The notes under the pieces were generated by a model. The model made no database searches. It saw nothing but the letters and a program-made list of their open reading frames with translations, and was not told the DNA's origin. The translations under genes and the position numbers were made by a program. 64,000 nt of DNA from Xenopus tropicalis (Eukaryota > Chordata > Amphibia > Anura > Pipidae): assembly GCF_000004195.4 (NCBI RefSeq), contig NC_030678.2, positions 64,351,378 to 64,415,377 on the forward strand, given 5' to 3'. This document shows, in pieces, positions 13,100 through 25,002 of this stretch (position 1 is its first letter; every line of letters starts with the position of its first letter).

Positions 13100-13407
13100 C
13101 AGGGGTCCCCAACCTTTCTTACTTGTGAGCCACAGTCAAATGTAAAAAGACTTGGAGAGCAACACAAGCATCATAAAAGTTCATGGAAGTGCCAAATAAG
13201 GGCTAAGATTGGCTATTAGGTAGCCTCTATGCACACTGCCAGCTTACATGTGGCTTTACTTGGTAGTAAATCTTGTTTTTATTCAACCAAAACTTGCCAC
13301 CAAGTCAGGAATTCAAAAATAACTACATGCTTTGGGGACACTGAGAGCAACATCCCAGGGGTTGGGGAGCAATATGTTGCTCACAAACCACTGGTTGGGG
13401 ATCACTG
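13100..13407. mobile_element. hAT MITE with 8-bp target duplication
   Basis: Starts CAGGGGTCCCCAACC and ends GGTTGGGGATCACTG, the same family as 3092-3411 and 58203-58505. It is flanked by GTGTACCT and GTGTACTA, which match at seven of eight bases. Confidence 0.85.
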
Positions 13408-15285
13408 GTGTACTACAACCCTCTGAAGTCAGAAAAGTTGTCTTTTCCTCCGCCTGCTTGAGATGTCAAAACAAGTTAAGATTTACTTGTTTAGCGAGAT
13501 CTTCTCCCAAGCAAAACAACTGGGCTACACTAATCACTGTAGGATTCTTATATTATTCCAAGAGCCAACATTTTTCTACTTTTTCAGACACTGCATGTCT
13601 GATGAGCAGGTAGCATCTTTCCGACTGATGGTCTTTTCTGTACTTAATGGTAGCTAAGCTGCATTAATCCATACTGGCAGACCCAAAGTCCACAGTACAT
13701 GAGGGAGTAGGAAAGAATCCAGGGTAAACTAGAGTCCAGGGAAACACTTCCCCAGGTACCAGTTCATAACAGGTGGCACTGTCTTACCTTAGCCTAATTT
13801 CCATTTCTTGTTGACAAAGACTTACGAATGTGTTTGTCAATAAAAATGACTGCAGTTGAGAACAGTATTTGTTTCAATTTTTTTTTAGCAGACAACAGTC
13901 TTAAAACTCTGTGCTTTCAAGCAACAATCGACTGAAAGTGCTTTCACAAGTCCATTCAAAGCAATTACAGCAAAGGTTAAATGTGGGCAGTTTTCCTGAC
14001 CTAAAAACACATGTGTTAAATTCACTTCCCTTACATACGCATGATTGTTTCCTCATTACATATTACTGCAATGCATTTCATTCAGTAAATAATTCCTTGT
14101 CAATATTAAAGGTGGCTAATGACAATCTGGTATGTTATATAGAGACCAAGGCTAATAGCAATTACCTAGGCCAGTGCTGTCCTACTGGCTGCTGTGATCT
14201 AGGCTGTTCCGAAACCCAGCATTGTATGCACTGTAAGGTGTGTGGCACAAAGCATATTCTCAGCAGAGACTGCCGCCCTCCCTTTCACTTGAATGTAAAA
14301 TGCACAACAGCAATGGTACTGGTGCTTTTTAGCTCTAAAATGTAAGTTTTGTTTTTTAATTTAAAAAAAAAAAAAAAAAAAAGCATTAGTACAATGTTAT
14401 GTGTTTCCCATTTAAGTGCTAAACAGGGGAGGGGTAATGTCATCCTTTAAAAGAAAAGACATTTACCACCGTAGAAGGTTAAAATATATTCTCTGATGAT
14501 TACAGAAATGTTTACATTTTACAGAGGATTGTGTCTTTTAAGGGGAAGGATGCAGAGAATAACTTGTTTCACAGAGAGTTGACTCTTAGCTTCTCTACAA
14601 TATAGGTTTATTTTAAATGGTTTTATAACCTACTTATTCTGTCTCTATCCTACAACAGAAAATACTATCTGTTTTTAAAGGAAAAAGGTAAAGGGGAGCT
14701 GCTATTTCAACTAAATATCCAGCAAAACGAAGGGGATGTTTAGTAAATATATTATGCAATATTGAAATTTTTACTGAAGTAAATCCATTTTTTTGTATGG
14801 AGCACCTGCACACTCCTACTTGCCAACCATACTTCACAGAATGGCCATGCAACAGTAGGGCATGCAGCTGTTATGCCTGGTCATGTCACTTCCTGGTTGT
14901 AATCACTGACCAGAACCATATGCACTGGAAGGTAAGGAACAGGTCAACTTTTTTATGCACCTTCTCATATTTGGTGATCAGCATGAGCCAAGAGCATGGC
15001 CAGACATTGGAGTTGCCAAGCCTGCTGCACAGCTCTGCTTTTTGAGGTCTGGTGTGGGGCAGCAGCTCTGTTCTGCAGTCTGCTTGAAGAGGGGCATGTG
15101 CAGGGGCCTTATCCTTACAGTATGGGTTTCATTCTCCTTTAAGTATTTTAACCTTTCATTTTCCTGCTGCAAATAACTCACTCCTACTGTTTCACATATC
15201 TAAAAGCTGACAGTAAGGAATTCAGACCCCCTGAATTACTGATTATGGAATAAAACAGCATGGATTAGTTGTTTCCAGCAGAAAA
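13408..15285. other. cept1 intron with a 144-codon open frame
   Basis: No conserved exon seen. An open frame at 13911-14345 (plus strand) is Cys-rich near its end but has no domain I can name, and nothing about it suggests purifying selection. An A-run lies at about 14363-14382. I treat the stretch as non-coding intron. Confidence 0.45.
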
Positions 15286-15745
15286 ATACCGTATATACCG
15301 AGTATAAGCCGAGGTACCTAATTTTACCTAAGAAACCTGGAAAAACTTATTGACTCAAGTATAAGCCTAGGGTGGGAAATGCAGCCGCTGCTGCTAAGTT
15401 TCAATAATCAAATTATTTAATAAAAGGACACTCACAAGTGCTTACATGACTACCATATTAATAAACACAAGGTATGGGCTGGAAAATGAGGCGCATCCAA
15501 CATAAGATAACCATATGCAAGGTTGTACAGGTTAATATCTCATTTAAGTTTACATTCAGACCTAAGAGATACTCCTGCAATGGAATTCCCATCAAATGAC
15601 TGTAACGAGCTGGCGCGCACCTACCCCAAATGCGCCGTCCAAGCCCGAACACTAGACGCGCATCCTTCTCCTGCACATAGTCGCGACGCGCACCTCCCCC
15701 CCCCCGCGGCACCCAAGCACGAACACTCAACGCTTTAGCAGAAAG
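15286..15745. repeat. relic repeats with a GC-rich core
   Basis: The phrase 'accgagtataagccgagg' near 15298 is a widely dispersed vertebrate repeat terminus. A GC-rich, CpG-containing block follows at about 15600-15730, inside otherwise AT-rich intron. It is probably part of one old transposable element; the ends cannot be fixed. Confidence 0.45.
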
Positions 15746-16232
15746 ATATTTATTTTCACTATTCCTGGATAACTGCGTTAGGCCAGTAGGAGATGACTGA
15801 TCATTGGATGCTATAAGATACCATTTCACATTTTCTCTATGTGTCTGTATTACCACAGAATTGTTATCACCTGTAATGTAGCTTCCACACCTTGTATTGT
15901 GCTAGACTTTAGAAAAACCTTCAATCAATCTGTGCTCTGGGCCTGCAAAGAACAAACTCCACACAAATATGCTTCTGATCTAGGGGGCAGTACATGCAAG
16001 AAAAGATTAACAACCTGATCAGCTTCTGATTTTTTCTAAAAAATTGTGGTAATGTCATATAAGAATACAATAGCTCCCAGCATGTAAATTTGTGTAATAT
16101 CAAGTAAATGTATGATTTAAAATTAGCATTATCGGCCAATATTCTGAAGTGAGGGTATGCCCTCTTGAAATATATTATACTACAAAAAGAAAAAATGGCA
16201 TGTTAACAGATGACAGTAGCCCATGCTACATC
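15746..16232. other. intron, nothing recognised
   Basis: AT-rich intronic sequence with no supported feature. Confidence 0.4.
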
Positions 16233-16635
16233 TTAAAGGGGTTGTTCACCTTTGAGTTAACTTTTAGAATGATGTATAGAATAATCTAAGAATTTGCAAT
16301 TGGTCTTCATTTTTTATTTGTATTTTTTTCATTATTTCACTTTTTGTTTCGGAACTCTCCAGTTTGACATTTCAACAGTTATCTGGTTGCTAGGGTTTGA
16401 ATGAGAAACTGGCATATAGAGGAGTACCTAAATAGAAAAAAAAAAGTAACATTAGCAATAACATTGCAGTCTCATAGAGCAATTAATTTTTTGCTGCTGG
16501 GGTCAGTGACCCCCATTTGAAAGCTGCAAAGCTGAGTCAGAAAAAAAGGGCAAATAATTTAAAAAAAATTTATAAAAAATAAATAATGAAGACCAACTGA
16601 AAAGTTACTTAGAATGGGCCATTCTATAACATACT
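16233..16635. repeat. common frog TTAA repeat ('ggggttgttcacctttgag')
   Basis: Begins TTAAAGGGGTTGTTCACC, a very common Xenopus dispersed repeat, and runs to 'aatgggccattctataacatac'. Partial inverted relatives lie at 22320-22480 and, more diverged, at 6340-6700. Confidence 0.65.
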
Positions 16636-16636
16636 A

Positions 16637-17170
16637 AGGGGCACATTTACTAACCCACGAACGGGCCGAATGCGTCCAATTGCGTTTTTTTCGTAATGAT
16701 CGGTATTGTGCGATTTTTGTCGGAAATTATCGCGACTTTTTCGTTACCAATACGATTTGCGCGGAAAAACGCGAGTTTTTCGTAGCCATTGCGAAAGTTG
16801 AGCAGAATCTGGCGATTTTTTCGTAGCGTTAAAACTTGCGCGAAACGTCGCGCCTTTTAAGTTTTAACGCTACGAAAAAGGCGGGACTTTTCGCGCAAGT
16901 TTTAATGCTACGAAAAAATCGCCAGATTTTGCGCAACTTTCGGAATGGCTACGAAAAACTCGCGTTTTTCCGCGCAAGTCGTAATGGCTACGAAAAACTC
17001 GCGTTTTTTCGCGCAAATCGTATTGGTAACGAAAAAGTCGCGATAATTTCCGAAAAGTCGCAAAGGTGCCGAAAAATCGCAAAAAATACGAAAAAGTCGC
17101 AAAATGTTCGTTTTCCAATCGGAATTTTTCCAATTCGGATTCGAATTCGTGTCTTAGTAAATCAGCCCCT
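16637..17170. mobile_element. CpG-rich fold-back element
   Basis: The ends AGGGGCACATTTACTA and TTAGTAAATCAGCCCCT are inverted repeats. The interior is a large imperfect palindrome centred near 16860. The blocks 'ggcgattttttcgtagcg', 'gcgagtttttcgtagcc' and 'cgcgactttttcgttacc' each recur mirrored on the other side. CpG is far denser than in the flanking AT-rich intron. An open frame through it (16836-17255) is a by-product of the repeats, not a gene. Confidence 0.8.
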
Positions 17171-17962
17171 AAAAGTCAACATAAAGGTAAACCACTCCAT
17201 TAAAAACGCGACACTTAAGGACAGTCCCATATGTCCTATATGTAACAATTTTTAGTTCTGATATTACAGTACTCTTTATTTGCAAGATCTGGATGAACCT
17301 TTAAACCAAATATTATCCAAAAAAGAAAAAAACCTTTAAAGTGCTTTTAAAACAACTGAAGACTTTTTTTTAGATGATGCATTATTTTTTTCCCTGTTTT
17401 CAAAATAGGCAAATTTAATTTAAAGAAATTATCATCTTGATGCATGTCTAATTCAAAAACAGTGAAAATACATATTCAGAGTAAACAGAATAAAGGATAT
17501 TCCAAATGAAATGAAAATGAACATATTTACCTATGCCAATTAGCACTATTCTATTGAATGCCACTATCTGGAGCACTATTCTATTGAATGCCACTATCTT
17601 GCACCTGCCAGGGGCAGTGAGCATGCACAGGAGAGTAACGGTTCTGAATTTACTTTTTAAGCTCTGATATTACTCTGCTGTGCATACGCCCAGGCCAAGG
17701 CAGCTACAAAGAATCCATAGGACAACAGGTAAGACAAAGTTGGACAATGCAATAGAGTATTACCCCAAACCAGTGCATTTTATCAGTGAAAATGAACACC
17801 AGTCTGAGGTTAGAGATTATAATCACTGGGAAGTGCCTAAAAAATTGGCACCCCAAGTAATTAATCCTTTTAATTGTCTATTAATAACACTTTGTTTCTT
17901 AAAGTTATATTGACCCCAACAAATTAATATGTCAAATAAACACATTATCGAGTATAACTTAC
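17171..17962. other. cept1 intron with a 27-bp duplication
   Basis: A perfect direct duplication of about 27 bp ('gcactattctattgaatg...') occurs at 17543-17569 and 17573-17599. Nothing else was recognised up to the donor of the third cept1 exon. Confidence 0.55.
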
Positions 17963-18104
17963 ATCCCAAAGCGCAGTGTGCCAGACACATAGGTTTGCCA
18001 GTGAGCACAGTAGAACATAAACATGCCCGCAAAACAGCAGAAAAACATCCAGTCCGGGTTTGTTCCAAGCTGAACCGCAATGCAGGTACCCAAGACAACA
18101 AAAA
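17963..18104 (-). CDS. cept1: cept1 coding exon, 3rd in window
   Basis: A 142-bp exon encoding [20 protein letters not shown] and then CCFAG...[16 protein letters not shown], a hallmark CEPT1/CHPT1 segment with a transmembrane helix. The acceptor is 'gtttgacag' and the donor is GTAAGT at 17962. It accepts one base from the previous exon (G plus TT gives Val) and passes two bases (AT) on, in agreement with the flanking exons. The intron on its 5' side is about 4.5 kb. Confidence 0.94.
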
Positions 18105-19722
18105 CTGTCAAACACAAACATTAATAGGTTATTTGACAACACATCTATATAAGCTTATTTTTTTACATGATATATCTAAAAATAACAAAAGCAAAAGTCA
18201 ATCCTTAAGTAGACCTCCAAAAAAAGAGCTCCAGTTCCCGGAGTATGGTTACAGCGGCAGAAGTAACCCTACTGCCAGGACAGATAAAGGAAGTTTATAA
18301 ACAATGACATGACAATGACACTGTTGTGGAACCAACCAGAAATTATGCTCTCCTTGATCTAGTGATCAACACCAACCCAGAAGTATGGCAAATATGCAAA
18401 AATAGAAAACCTGAGTAATAGTAACCATAATATTACTACATTTAATAGTTGTTGCAAAAAGCAAATATACACCAGATCAACAAAGGTTCTAAATTTAAGG
18501 AACACAAATTTTAATTCCTTAGGGTGAAGACACACAGAGCTACTAGTAGCAGCAACTTGCTATGGCTACTAAAATAGACAATACTGATCATTTACTGAAA
18601 ATTTTCTCAGAAGCAATTCTCAGTAGTGTCTATGGCAGGATATTTTTTTAAGTTTAGTTGCCATGAAAAAGTAGTTGCTACTAGTAGCTCAGCGTGCTTT
18701 CACCATTAAAGGAACAGTCCGACGTAAAAATAAACCTGCGTAATAAGGCTGTGCAAAATAAAGCATGTTTTTAACATAGGTAGCCGAAAATCTAATCTAT
18801 AAAGGCTGGAGTGAACGGATGTCTAACAGAATACAACTTCCTTATTTGTCTTACATTCACTGATCACAAACAGGAAAGAGATACAGGTTAGAGAGATACA
18901 AAGGATATAAGGGTAAAATATGGAGTGAAAATGTATCCTTAATATATATATATAATGCTGATATGTTGCTAAATGTGTCAGTACTAAAAAGGTTTAGTTA
19001 ATTTTTGGTACATGCTGAGGCCAGGGGGTGGAGCTTGCTGTTTTTGAGAAGGAGCAGGAAGAGAGGGGAAAAAAAGTCAGTTAGGACCAGTAGACTAGCT
19101 TGGCTGACTGGAGCCAGAGTGAAACCTGCAACTCTGCTCAACAAGGGCAGTAGTCCTGGAGGAGCCTTGGAGATTCAAGGACTGTGGCTGGAGCAGATGG
19201 TAGAAATGGACTTTCCTGCATCAGTATTGCAGTTTGTTACAGTATTGCAGTTTGTTGTGTGATTAAGGCTTGCACATATGAATAAGGACAGGATAACTCT
19301 GCAAGTATTAAGTGCTATAGCTTTGGGGGAGTTTGCTGGTGTCCTGCTAAAAAATCTAAGTAATAATATGTACTGACATTAACCCCATCTTGCCACTATC
19401 AACAAACCCACTCAGCACAAACAGATAGACAGATGGCTTTGGATTTAAAATCACCTAACCAAGCCCCTGCTCCCTGTATAGGAAAAAGAAACAACTTACA
19501 ATAGGACTGGTGCCTGCTGACAAGCAATAGTGACTTGATACATTTAAATTAATGTTACATTAATGTTTCGCTAAAGCTACCTTATATATTATATTATATG
19601 TTGAGTTGAGCTGGATGTTTTCATCAATACCAAAGTAATAAAAAAAAGTCTACAGAGTTAAAGTTTGTTTACAAGGATGTTAGACATTCATTCACTCCAG
19701 CCATAATATATTACAATACAGG
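18105..19722. other. cept1 intron: hairpin repeat and TTAA MITE end
   Basis: An inverted repeat at about 18532-18702 has arms around 'agctactagtagcagcaac'; a partial relative is at 48870-48945. A TTAA MITE start (TTAAAGGAACAGTCCGACG) lies at 18706. A GA-rich stretch is at 19005-19260. No exon recognised. Confidence 0.55.
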
Positions 19723-20195
19723 CCTGGGATCCAGAAACCGGTTACGTAAAAAAGTTTTAAATTACAGGAAGGTCATCTCCCATAAACTCCATTGTAAACA
19801 ATTTTAAATCAAATTTGAAAATAAAACAGTACCTTATACTTGATCCCAACTAAGATACAGTGAAACCACCTCAATTTTACATCTCCTGATTTTAAGTTTT
19901 CCTGCATTTTTTACCATTGTTTTATGATCACACTAATATATAACACATAAATAAATATCCCTGATATTACATTTTCCTGAATTTTGCACCATTTTTTTTC
20001 TGGTCCCCTGAAAAACTTAAAACGGGGGTTCTACTGTAATAAATCCTTAATAAAGGCAAAATAAACCTATGGGGTTAAATTATTTTTTTTTAGCAGACTT
20101 TAGGTATCAAGATCCAAATTACAGAAAGATCCCTTATCCAAAAAGTCACAGGTTCCAAGCATTCTGGATAACAGGTAATACACCTGTACTGTAAA
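19723..20195. repeat. frog TIR repeat ('cttatcc' family) with nested Tigger-like MITE
   Basis: A diverged copy of the repeat whose ends read 'acaggtatgggatcc', better preserved at 48628-48857 and 54417-54750. It is interrupted at about 19855-20040 by a smaller element. That element's ends (TACAGTGAAACC and GGTTCTACTGTAAT) are those of a pogo/Tigger-type MITE. Confidence 0.6.
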
Positions 20196-22319
20196 TATAT
20201 TTACCCAGTTTTATTTTTGCACTGAACAATTCCTTTAAAGTTATTCTCAGTAAAAATTAATACAATATCTTTATTTGTGAGCAAAAAATGAAAAAAAAAA
20301 TTGTCACAGGGCTGTTTATATACAAAAAAAGTGTTTTTGTCCTTGAACTTAAAAACTTATTAACCTTTCTTCAAGTGTTGTAAAAAAGTCAATCAGGAAG
20401 GCAAAGACAGAAAACGAGGAACTGGTTCCTTTGCAGGCAAAGACTACCCCCTAAAATCTTTTTAAGTATATTAATAGTAAAAAGGATACAGGTTGAGTTT
20501 TACATATGAGGGATGTTTTTGTAATTTGGATCACCATACCTTAAGTCTGCTAAAAATCATTTAAACAAACCCAATAGGATTAGGTTGCCAGCAATATGGA
20601 AACATGCAGTTTTGTTAGCATGAAACACAAGGAACTATTTTTGTATTATAAAGAAAACAGAAATCATTTTTAAAGATCAGAATTCTTTGCTTAAAATTGA
20701 ATCTATGGCAGATGGCCTTTCTGTAATTTGAAGCTTTCTTGATAATAGGTTTCTGAATAAAGGTTATAAAGGATTCAGAAAAATCAAACAGTCATGAGAG
20801 TTTGAGACCTGCTTAATTGCTGCACAGAGGGTTCAACTTGATCAAGTCAGTGGCTGATATAGAATAGGGTACTTCAATGTTAACTCAAGTTAATGTCAAC
20901 AAGGCACCATGGACCAATGGATTTTTCACCCTTGAGTACAAGAAAACCGATATTTTGAAGAACACATTATATGATTGGTTACCCCTTCTTCTCCTAGATC
21001 TGGTATATATCCAGATATATTTCTTATGAAATTAGCTGCTTTAAACAAGAAACCTTCTATGTTTACTTCAGTTGCAGCCAACATCTTTACAGTATTGATA
21101 TAATCAAGATGAACAATTTTCACACCTGTGCATGCACAAAATTCCCCCGCCTGCTCGGCCTGTGCCTAACAGTTTCTTGTGCGCTGCCATAGATGACAAA
21201 ACAGCAGCGCACAAGCAGCAACAGGAGGCAAGGCAGGCAAAGTGATATATAATAGACCTGATAAGCGCAGACAATGAATGAATACTATTCTGTTACCAAT
21301 CAGAGTTTAAAAGCTGGGCGCATGGGAAACCATTGCAACTGCTGTAAGCGGTTGCGATTGGTTCCCATTTTAAAGAGGACACGCATAGCTGGGTTCATGA
21401 ATGTGAGCGATCCTGCTCACATAGGAGAAAGTGAGCACACAATGAAGATGAACTGTGCATGCGCCTTTTTTGAAGACTATCTACTGCGCATGCATTAGAT
21501 CTTGGTTTTGGTAAACAGTGTTGCATTGTGGGATTTTTTTCACCTATACTAAGCATTTTCTATGTAATTCCAATATTTAAAAAATTATTAAGACATTATC
21601 CAGGACCCATAAAATTGAAAAAATTGGAAAATACGGCTGCAGTCGATGTGAACTATTTGGTTTTTGACAAAACTTTTTATACATTGCCGCATAACAAGCA
21701 CAACTGCTAAGGTATATAGATCTTGGTAATGTTTGTACATGGATAGGAAACTGGCTAGAGAATCAAGTATAAAGGGTAGATATCACTCCATTTGGAGTAG
21801 GTTTATTAATGGGCTTCCACAGGTTTCTGTATTGGGTAATTTTTTATTTAATTTATTCATTAATGAGATACTGATTCCAGAAAATAAACCTCCATGATGT
21901 TTTTTTTCAGAAGTCAACAATCAAGGTAATAAAAACGGAACAGATTGGGTGAGTTGTGGATTAAGTTAAAGGGGTGGTTCACTATTAAAGAGATACTGAC
22001 ACCAGAAGATAAACGTTTTTTGCATCTATCATAACATTGTCTTTATATGCTATTTATAAGTTAGCTTTAAAAGTATTTGGCTGATGCTTTAATATTCCTT
22101 ATCTGATCCCCCATATTTGTCCAGCAGTAGGCTATTAGCATTAGCAGCTATAACTGACAGGTTGAGAAGGGACAGTCATGTTGGCAAAACAGTCAGGTAA
22201 CAATTACTTACAAAAGCAGAGGTATCGCTGAAAAACTCAACATCGCTGAAAAAATTAACATGGCCTATAGGTAACTTTTATTATACAAACATATTGTGAA
22301 GAGTATTTCTTTTAGTGTC
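20196..22319. other. cept1 intron, diverged repeats
   Basis: Another diverged copy of the 'cttatcc' repeat family at about 20485-20760. CpG-containing repeat-like sequence at 21120-21500. Short TTAA MITE-like ends ('ttaaaggggtggttcac') near 21966. The open frames seen here have no splice context or recognised domain. Confidence 0.45.
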
Positions 22320-22490
22320 AGTAAACTTTTAGTATGCTACAGAATGGCCAATTTTAAGTAACTTTTCAACTGGCCTTTATTATTTTATTTTTTTTATAGC
22401 TTTTGAATTATGTGCCATTTTGTAACTCTTTCCAACTTTTAAATGGGGGTCACTGACCCCAAAAGCAAATTGCTCGATTAAACCTGGGTG

Positions 22491-22538
<48 letters not shown>
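22320..22538. repeat. common frog repeat fragment ending in (TA)n
   Basis: Inverted partial copy of the repeat at 16233-16635 (shared 'gaatggccaattttaagt' block), followed by an uninterrupted TA dinucleotide run of 47 bp at 22492-22538, about 80 bp beyond the 3' end of the second cept1 exon on the gene strand. Confidence 0.75.
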
Positions 22539-22540
<2 letters not shown>

Positions 22541-22615
22541 TAACTTAGTAACTTAGCTTTCACAATGTTAAGCAAGGTAACAGAAATGTATTAAAAAACA
22601 AACAAAAAAAACTAC

Positions 22616-22763
22616 CTGTTGATAGTGAGTCACAGCCATGATCAAAAAGTTCCCCCAGTGGTGTACTACTGTTGGTTCTCCGTGCTTGCTTCCCATCAAT
22701 TGCATCCAAAGACTGGTATATAAATAAGCCAATAGCACAACTAAGATAGGTCCACGTTGGAGC
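22616..22763 (-). CDS. cept1: cept1 coding exon, 2nd in window (catalytic motif)
   Basis: A 148-bp exon carrying the complete CDP-alcohol phosphotransferase signature D-G-x2-A-R-x8-G-x3-D-x3-D. It is seen as DGKQARR, then [11 protein letters not shown]. Counted from the start Met these are D136, G137, A140, R141, G150, D154 and D158. The Asp residues bind the metal and the substrate phosphates, so the catalytic centre is intact. The acceptor is 'ttttttcag' and the donor GTAGTT. It enters in phase 0 after Lys113 and leaves one base (G), which the next exon completes as Val. The intron separating it from the first coding exon is only about 445 bp. Confidence 0.96.
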
Positions 22764-23208
22764 CTGAAAAAAATAAGAATGTTTTAAAAACATTATTGAA
22801 TGAGCTAAAATCAAGTATAGCCAGGTGCATTGTACATGTAACCACTGTTTAAATAATAAACATTTGAGGAAAATTAAATGACCAATTGAAAGAACTTTTG
22901 GTGGATCAGAGTAGATGTAAGCATTAATATTTTTTCAGGTAGTCTTTACTAAGTTTTTTGGTCTGGAACATTAAGATCAAAATTATTTTTTAAAGCAATT
23001 AAAATATAACTTTTGAGTTAAATAAATAAGCTGCTATAAAGCCATGCGGGTTGAGAAGGCACAAGTTACATAGCAGTTAGCAGATTAGCTAAGTAGAATT
23101 CAATGGTTTTAGATTCCTGTGTAAGAACTAAACCCACTGTATTCTATAGAGCGATTCTGCTATGTCCAATTTAATCTGTGCCATTTAGCCCTACCTGATC
23201 AAAGTTAC

Positions 23209-23547
23209 CTTTTCAGTTGCTGTTGGACAGTAATATACTAAAACTACTGTGGTGATGATGTTGATCAGAAGTCCAATAATGGTAATAAGATTTGGCGCAA
23301 TCCATTGTGGCACTTGTTCCACCAACCATTCCCAAAATCCTTGCATTATTGGCTCAAGGAGAGATTTACCACAACTTTGATATCGATGTTCCTCTAGTCT
23401 CTTTAGCTGGTGTCTTGTCAAGGGTGGAGTTGGCAACTCTATAAACTTGCTCAGTAAACATGCTGTTTGGTAGGGATTTCCACAACTTGTTGGGAACTCT
23501 GTGTGAAGATCCCCTGTTCTTCTCTTTGCTGCTCTCTGCCCACTCAT
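23209..23547 (-). CDS. cept1: cept1 first coding exon (start codon)
   Basis: Encodes 113 residues from [14 protein letters not shown] to [10 protein letters not shown]. The start at 23547 matches the known N-terminus of CEPT1 (MSG, a basic stretch, then the [20 protein letters not shown] block at residues 39-58). It lies only 20 bp inside the exon, after the acceptor 'actactttacag' at 23568, so the 20 bp before it are 5' UTR and at least one non-coding exon must lie upstream. The first membrane segment ([20 protein letters not shown]) is at residues 84-103. The donor is GTAACT. Phase 0 at the end fits the following exon. Confidence 0.95.
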
Positions 23548-23567
23548 GGAGGTGGAATCTGGCAATA

Positions 23568-24538
23568 CTGTAAAGTAGTTAAAACACAGAAGTGTCTTAC
23601 TACCAAAAATAGAAAAGAAAAAAATGTATACTAAAGTAAAGTGTTTATGTCTAAAGTAAAGTGGATGTGAAGCTTAAAAACGATGGTCCTATTCCAAGAA
23701 ACTTTCAATTGGCCTTCTTTATTTTGTATTTTGCATATTCTCTACTCTTCAAGCCTAAAAGTTGTAGAATAAAAAAAACTTAAAAGAATATGAAGACCAA
23801 TTATATGGCTATGAATGTATTCAGGGAATTACATACAGCACCTTGTAAAACGAAGTATAAAGCAACTGGACTTGTGTGTATGCTTGAAAAAGTTACACCA
23901 TTCATTCAAGCAGCTCAACTGAGTATAAATTAATTCCTTGGCATTGTAACCATCTTTGCCCCCTTTAAAATACATTATGCAGTGTACCACACTGTCAGAA
24001 AATGTCTAAACAAATTTATTAGACACTGGACATTGTAGTTAAAGACTAATAAATATCTAACGTAGAATATTGTTGCCATTATTCCAATGTTCTAATGAAT
24101 TACTAATTCAAAAAGTTGTTCATTTTTACTTTACATTCAATGCCTATTGGAACGTTGTATTAGGGACATGAAAAAGATTGGCTAGTTTTTCAGTTGGGCA
24201 AAAATATATCAGTGGATAAATTATGCAAGTTTTATATTTTTTTTGTACACAGAAAATAATTTGAGTAAAGATTTGCACAACATATTCTACATGTTAAAAA
24301 AGGGAAAGTACAGCCCTCTTCTCATGTGAAACTATATCCCTTTCAATGCAGGACAATGCCTTTCTGGCCCTTCTTGATGCGGACATTGCTTTGCTACATT
24401 TAAGGTTAATACCCCCATGTCCTTCTTCATCAAGGATATACCTCAACTAATGATATAAGTGCATATCGATAACTGCCCAGAACCCCCTGCAAGAATGATG
24501 CAACCTGATTTTTTTCTTTTTCCTTATGTTAAAGGAGA
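23568..24538. other. 5' intron of cept1
   Basis: Intron between the putative non-coding first exon and the first coding exon. It holds diverged frog repeats and, at about 24310-24450, a minus-strand CR1 scrap (blocks such as 'aggacaatgcctttctgg'). No coding feature. Confidence 0.5.
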
Positions 24539-25002
24539 AGGAAAGTCATTTTGGCATTTTATTGCAAATAGATTTGGCACATTAGTTCCACCTATATTTA
24601 TTCAGCAGAAAGCTTTACTATACCTGAGTGAAGAGCCCTAGAAGCTCCCTCTGATAGCAGGTGCCATTTTAGCTTGGTCTTGGTAGCTTCCTGCTGCAGT
24701 TATAGCCCGTTGGAAGCTCAGATTACACATTCCTAAGGGTGGGGGAAGTGAGTTCTTATGCATTCTTATGGGAGGGGGGAGCAGGAGCAGGAGAAGGGAG
24801 GGGGAGAGAGGAGAGAACTGAGCAGACTCAAGCCCAAACATGAATGAGCCCTAAAAGAGAGGAAGTCTAATACAGAAGAACATGTTCTCATGTTTGTTTT
24901 GATAGAGGACTCTGTGCAGCCTTTCTGCAAGTGCTTATGGCTGTATTTACATAGACCTTTCTGACAGAGCTTACTTAGTTTTTACCTTTCCTTTTCTTTT
25001 AA
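24539..25002. mobile_element. T2-like TTAA MITE, family B
   Basis: Bounded by TTAA on both sides. The termini are TTAAAGGAGAAGGAAAG and CTTTCCTTTTCTTTTAA. A close relative sits at 56705-57172, sharing the purine-rich centre and the block 'gtgcttatggctgtattt'. Confidence 0.8.

Noticed and set aside
13911..14345. 144-codon Cys-rich open frame inside a cept1 intron
   Set aside because: No recognisable domain, no splice sites in phase, plus strand opposite to cept1, and sequence that reads like an old repeat. A tblastn search against frogs would settle it.
16836..17255. 139-codon Arg/Asn/Lys-rich open frame
   Set aside because: By-product of the CpG-rich fold-back element; repeats in the peptide mirror the DNA repeats.
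20926..21123. Minus-strand 65-codon open frame between cept1 exons
   Set aside because: cept1 phases join without it, it matches no known CEPT1 segment, and it lacks splice sites.
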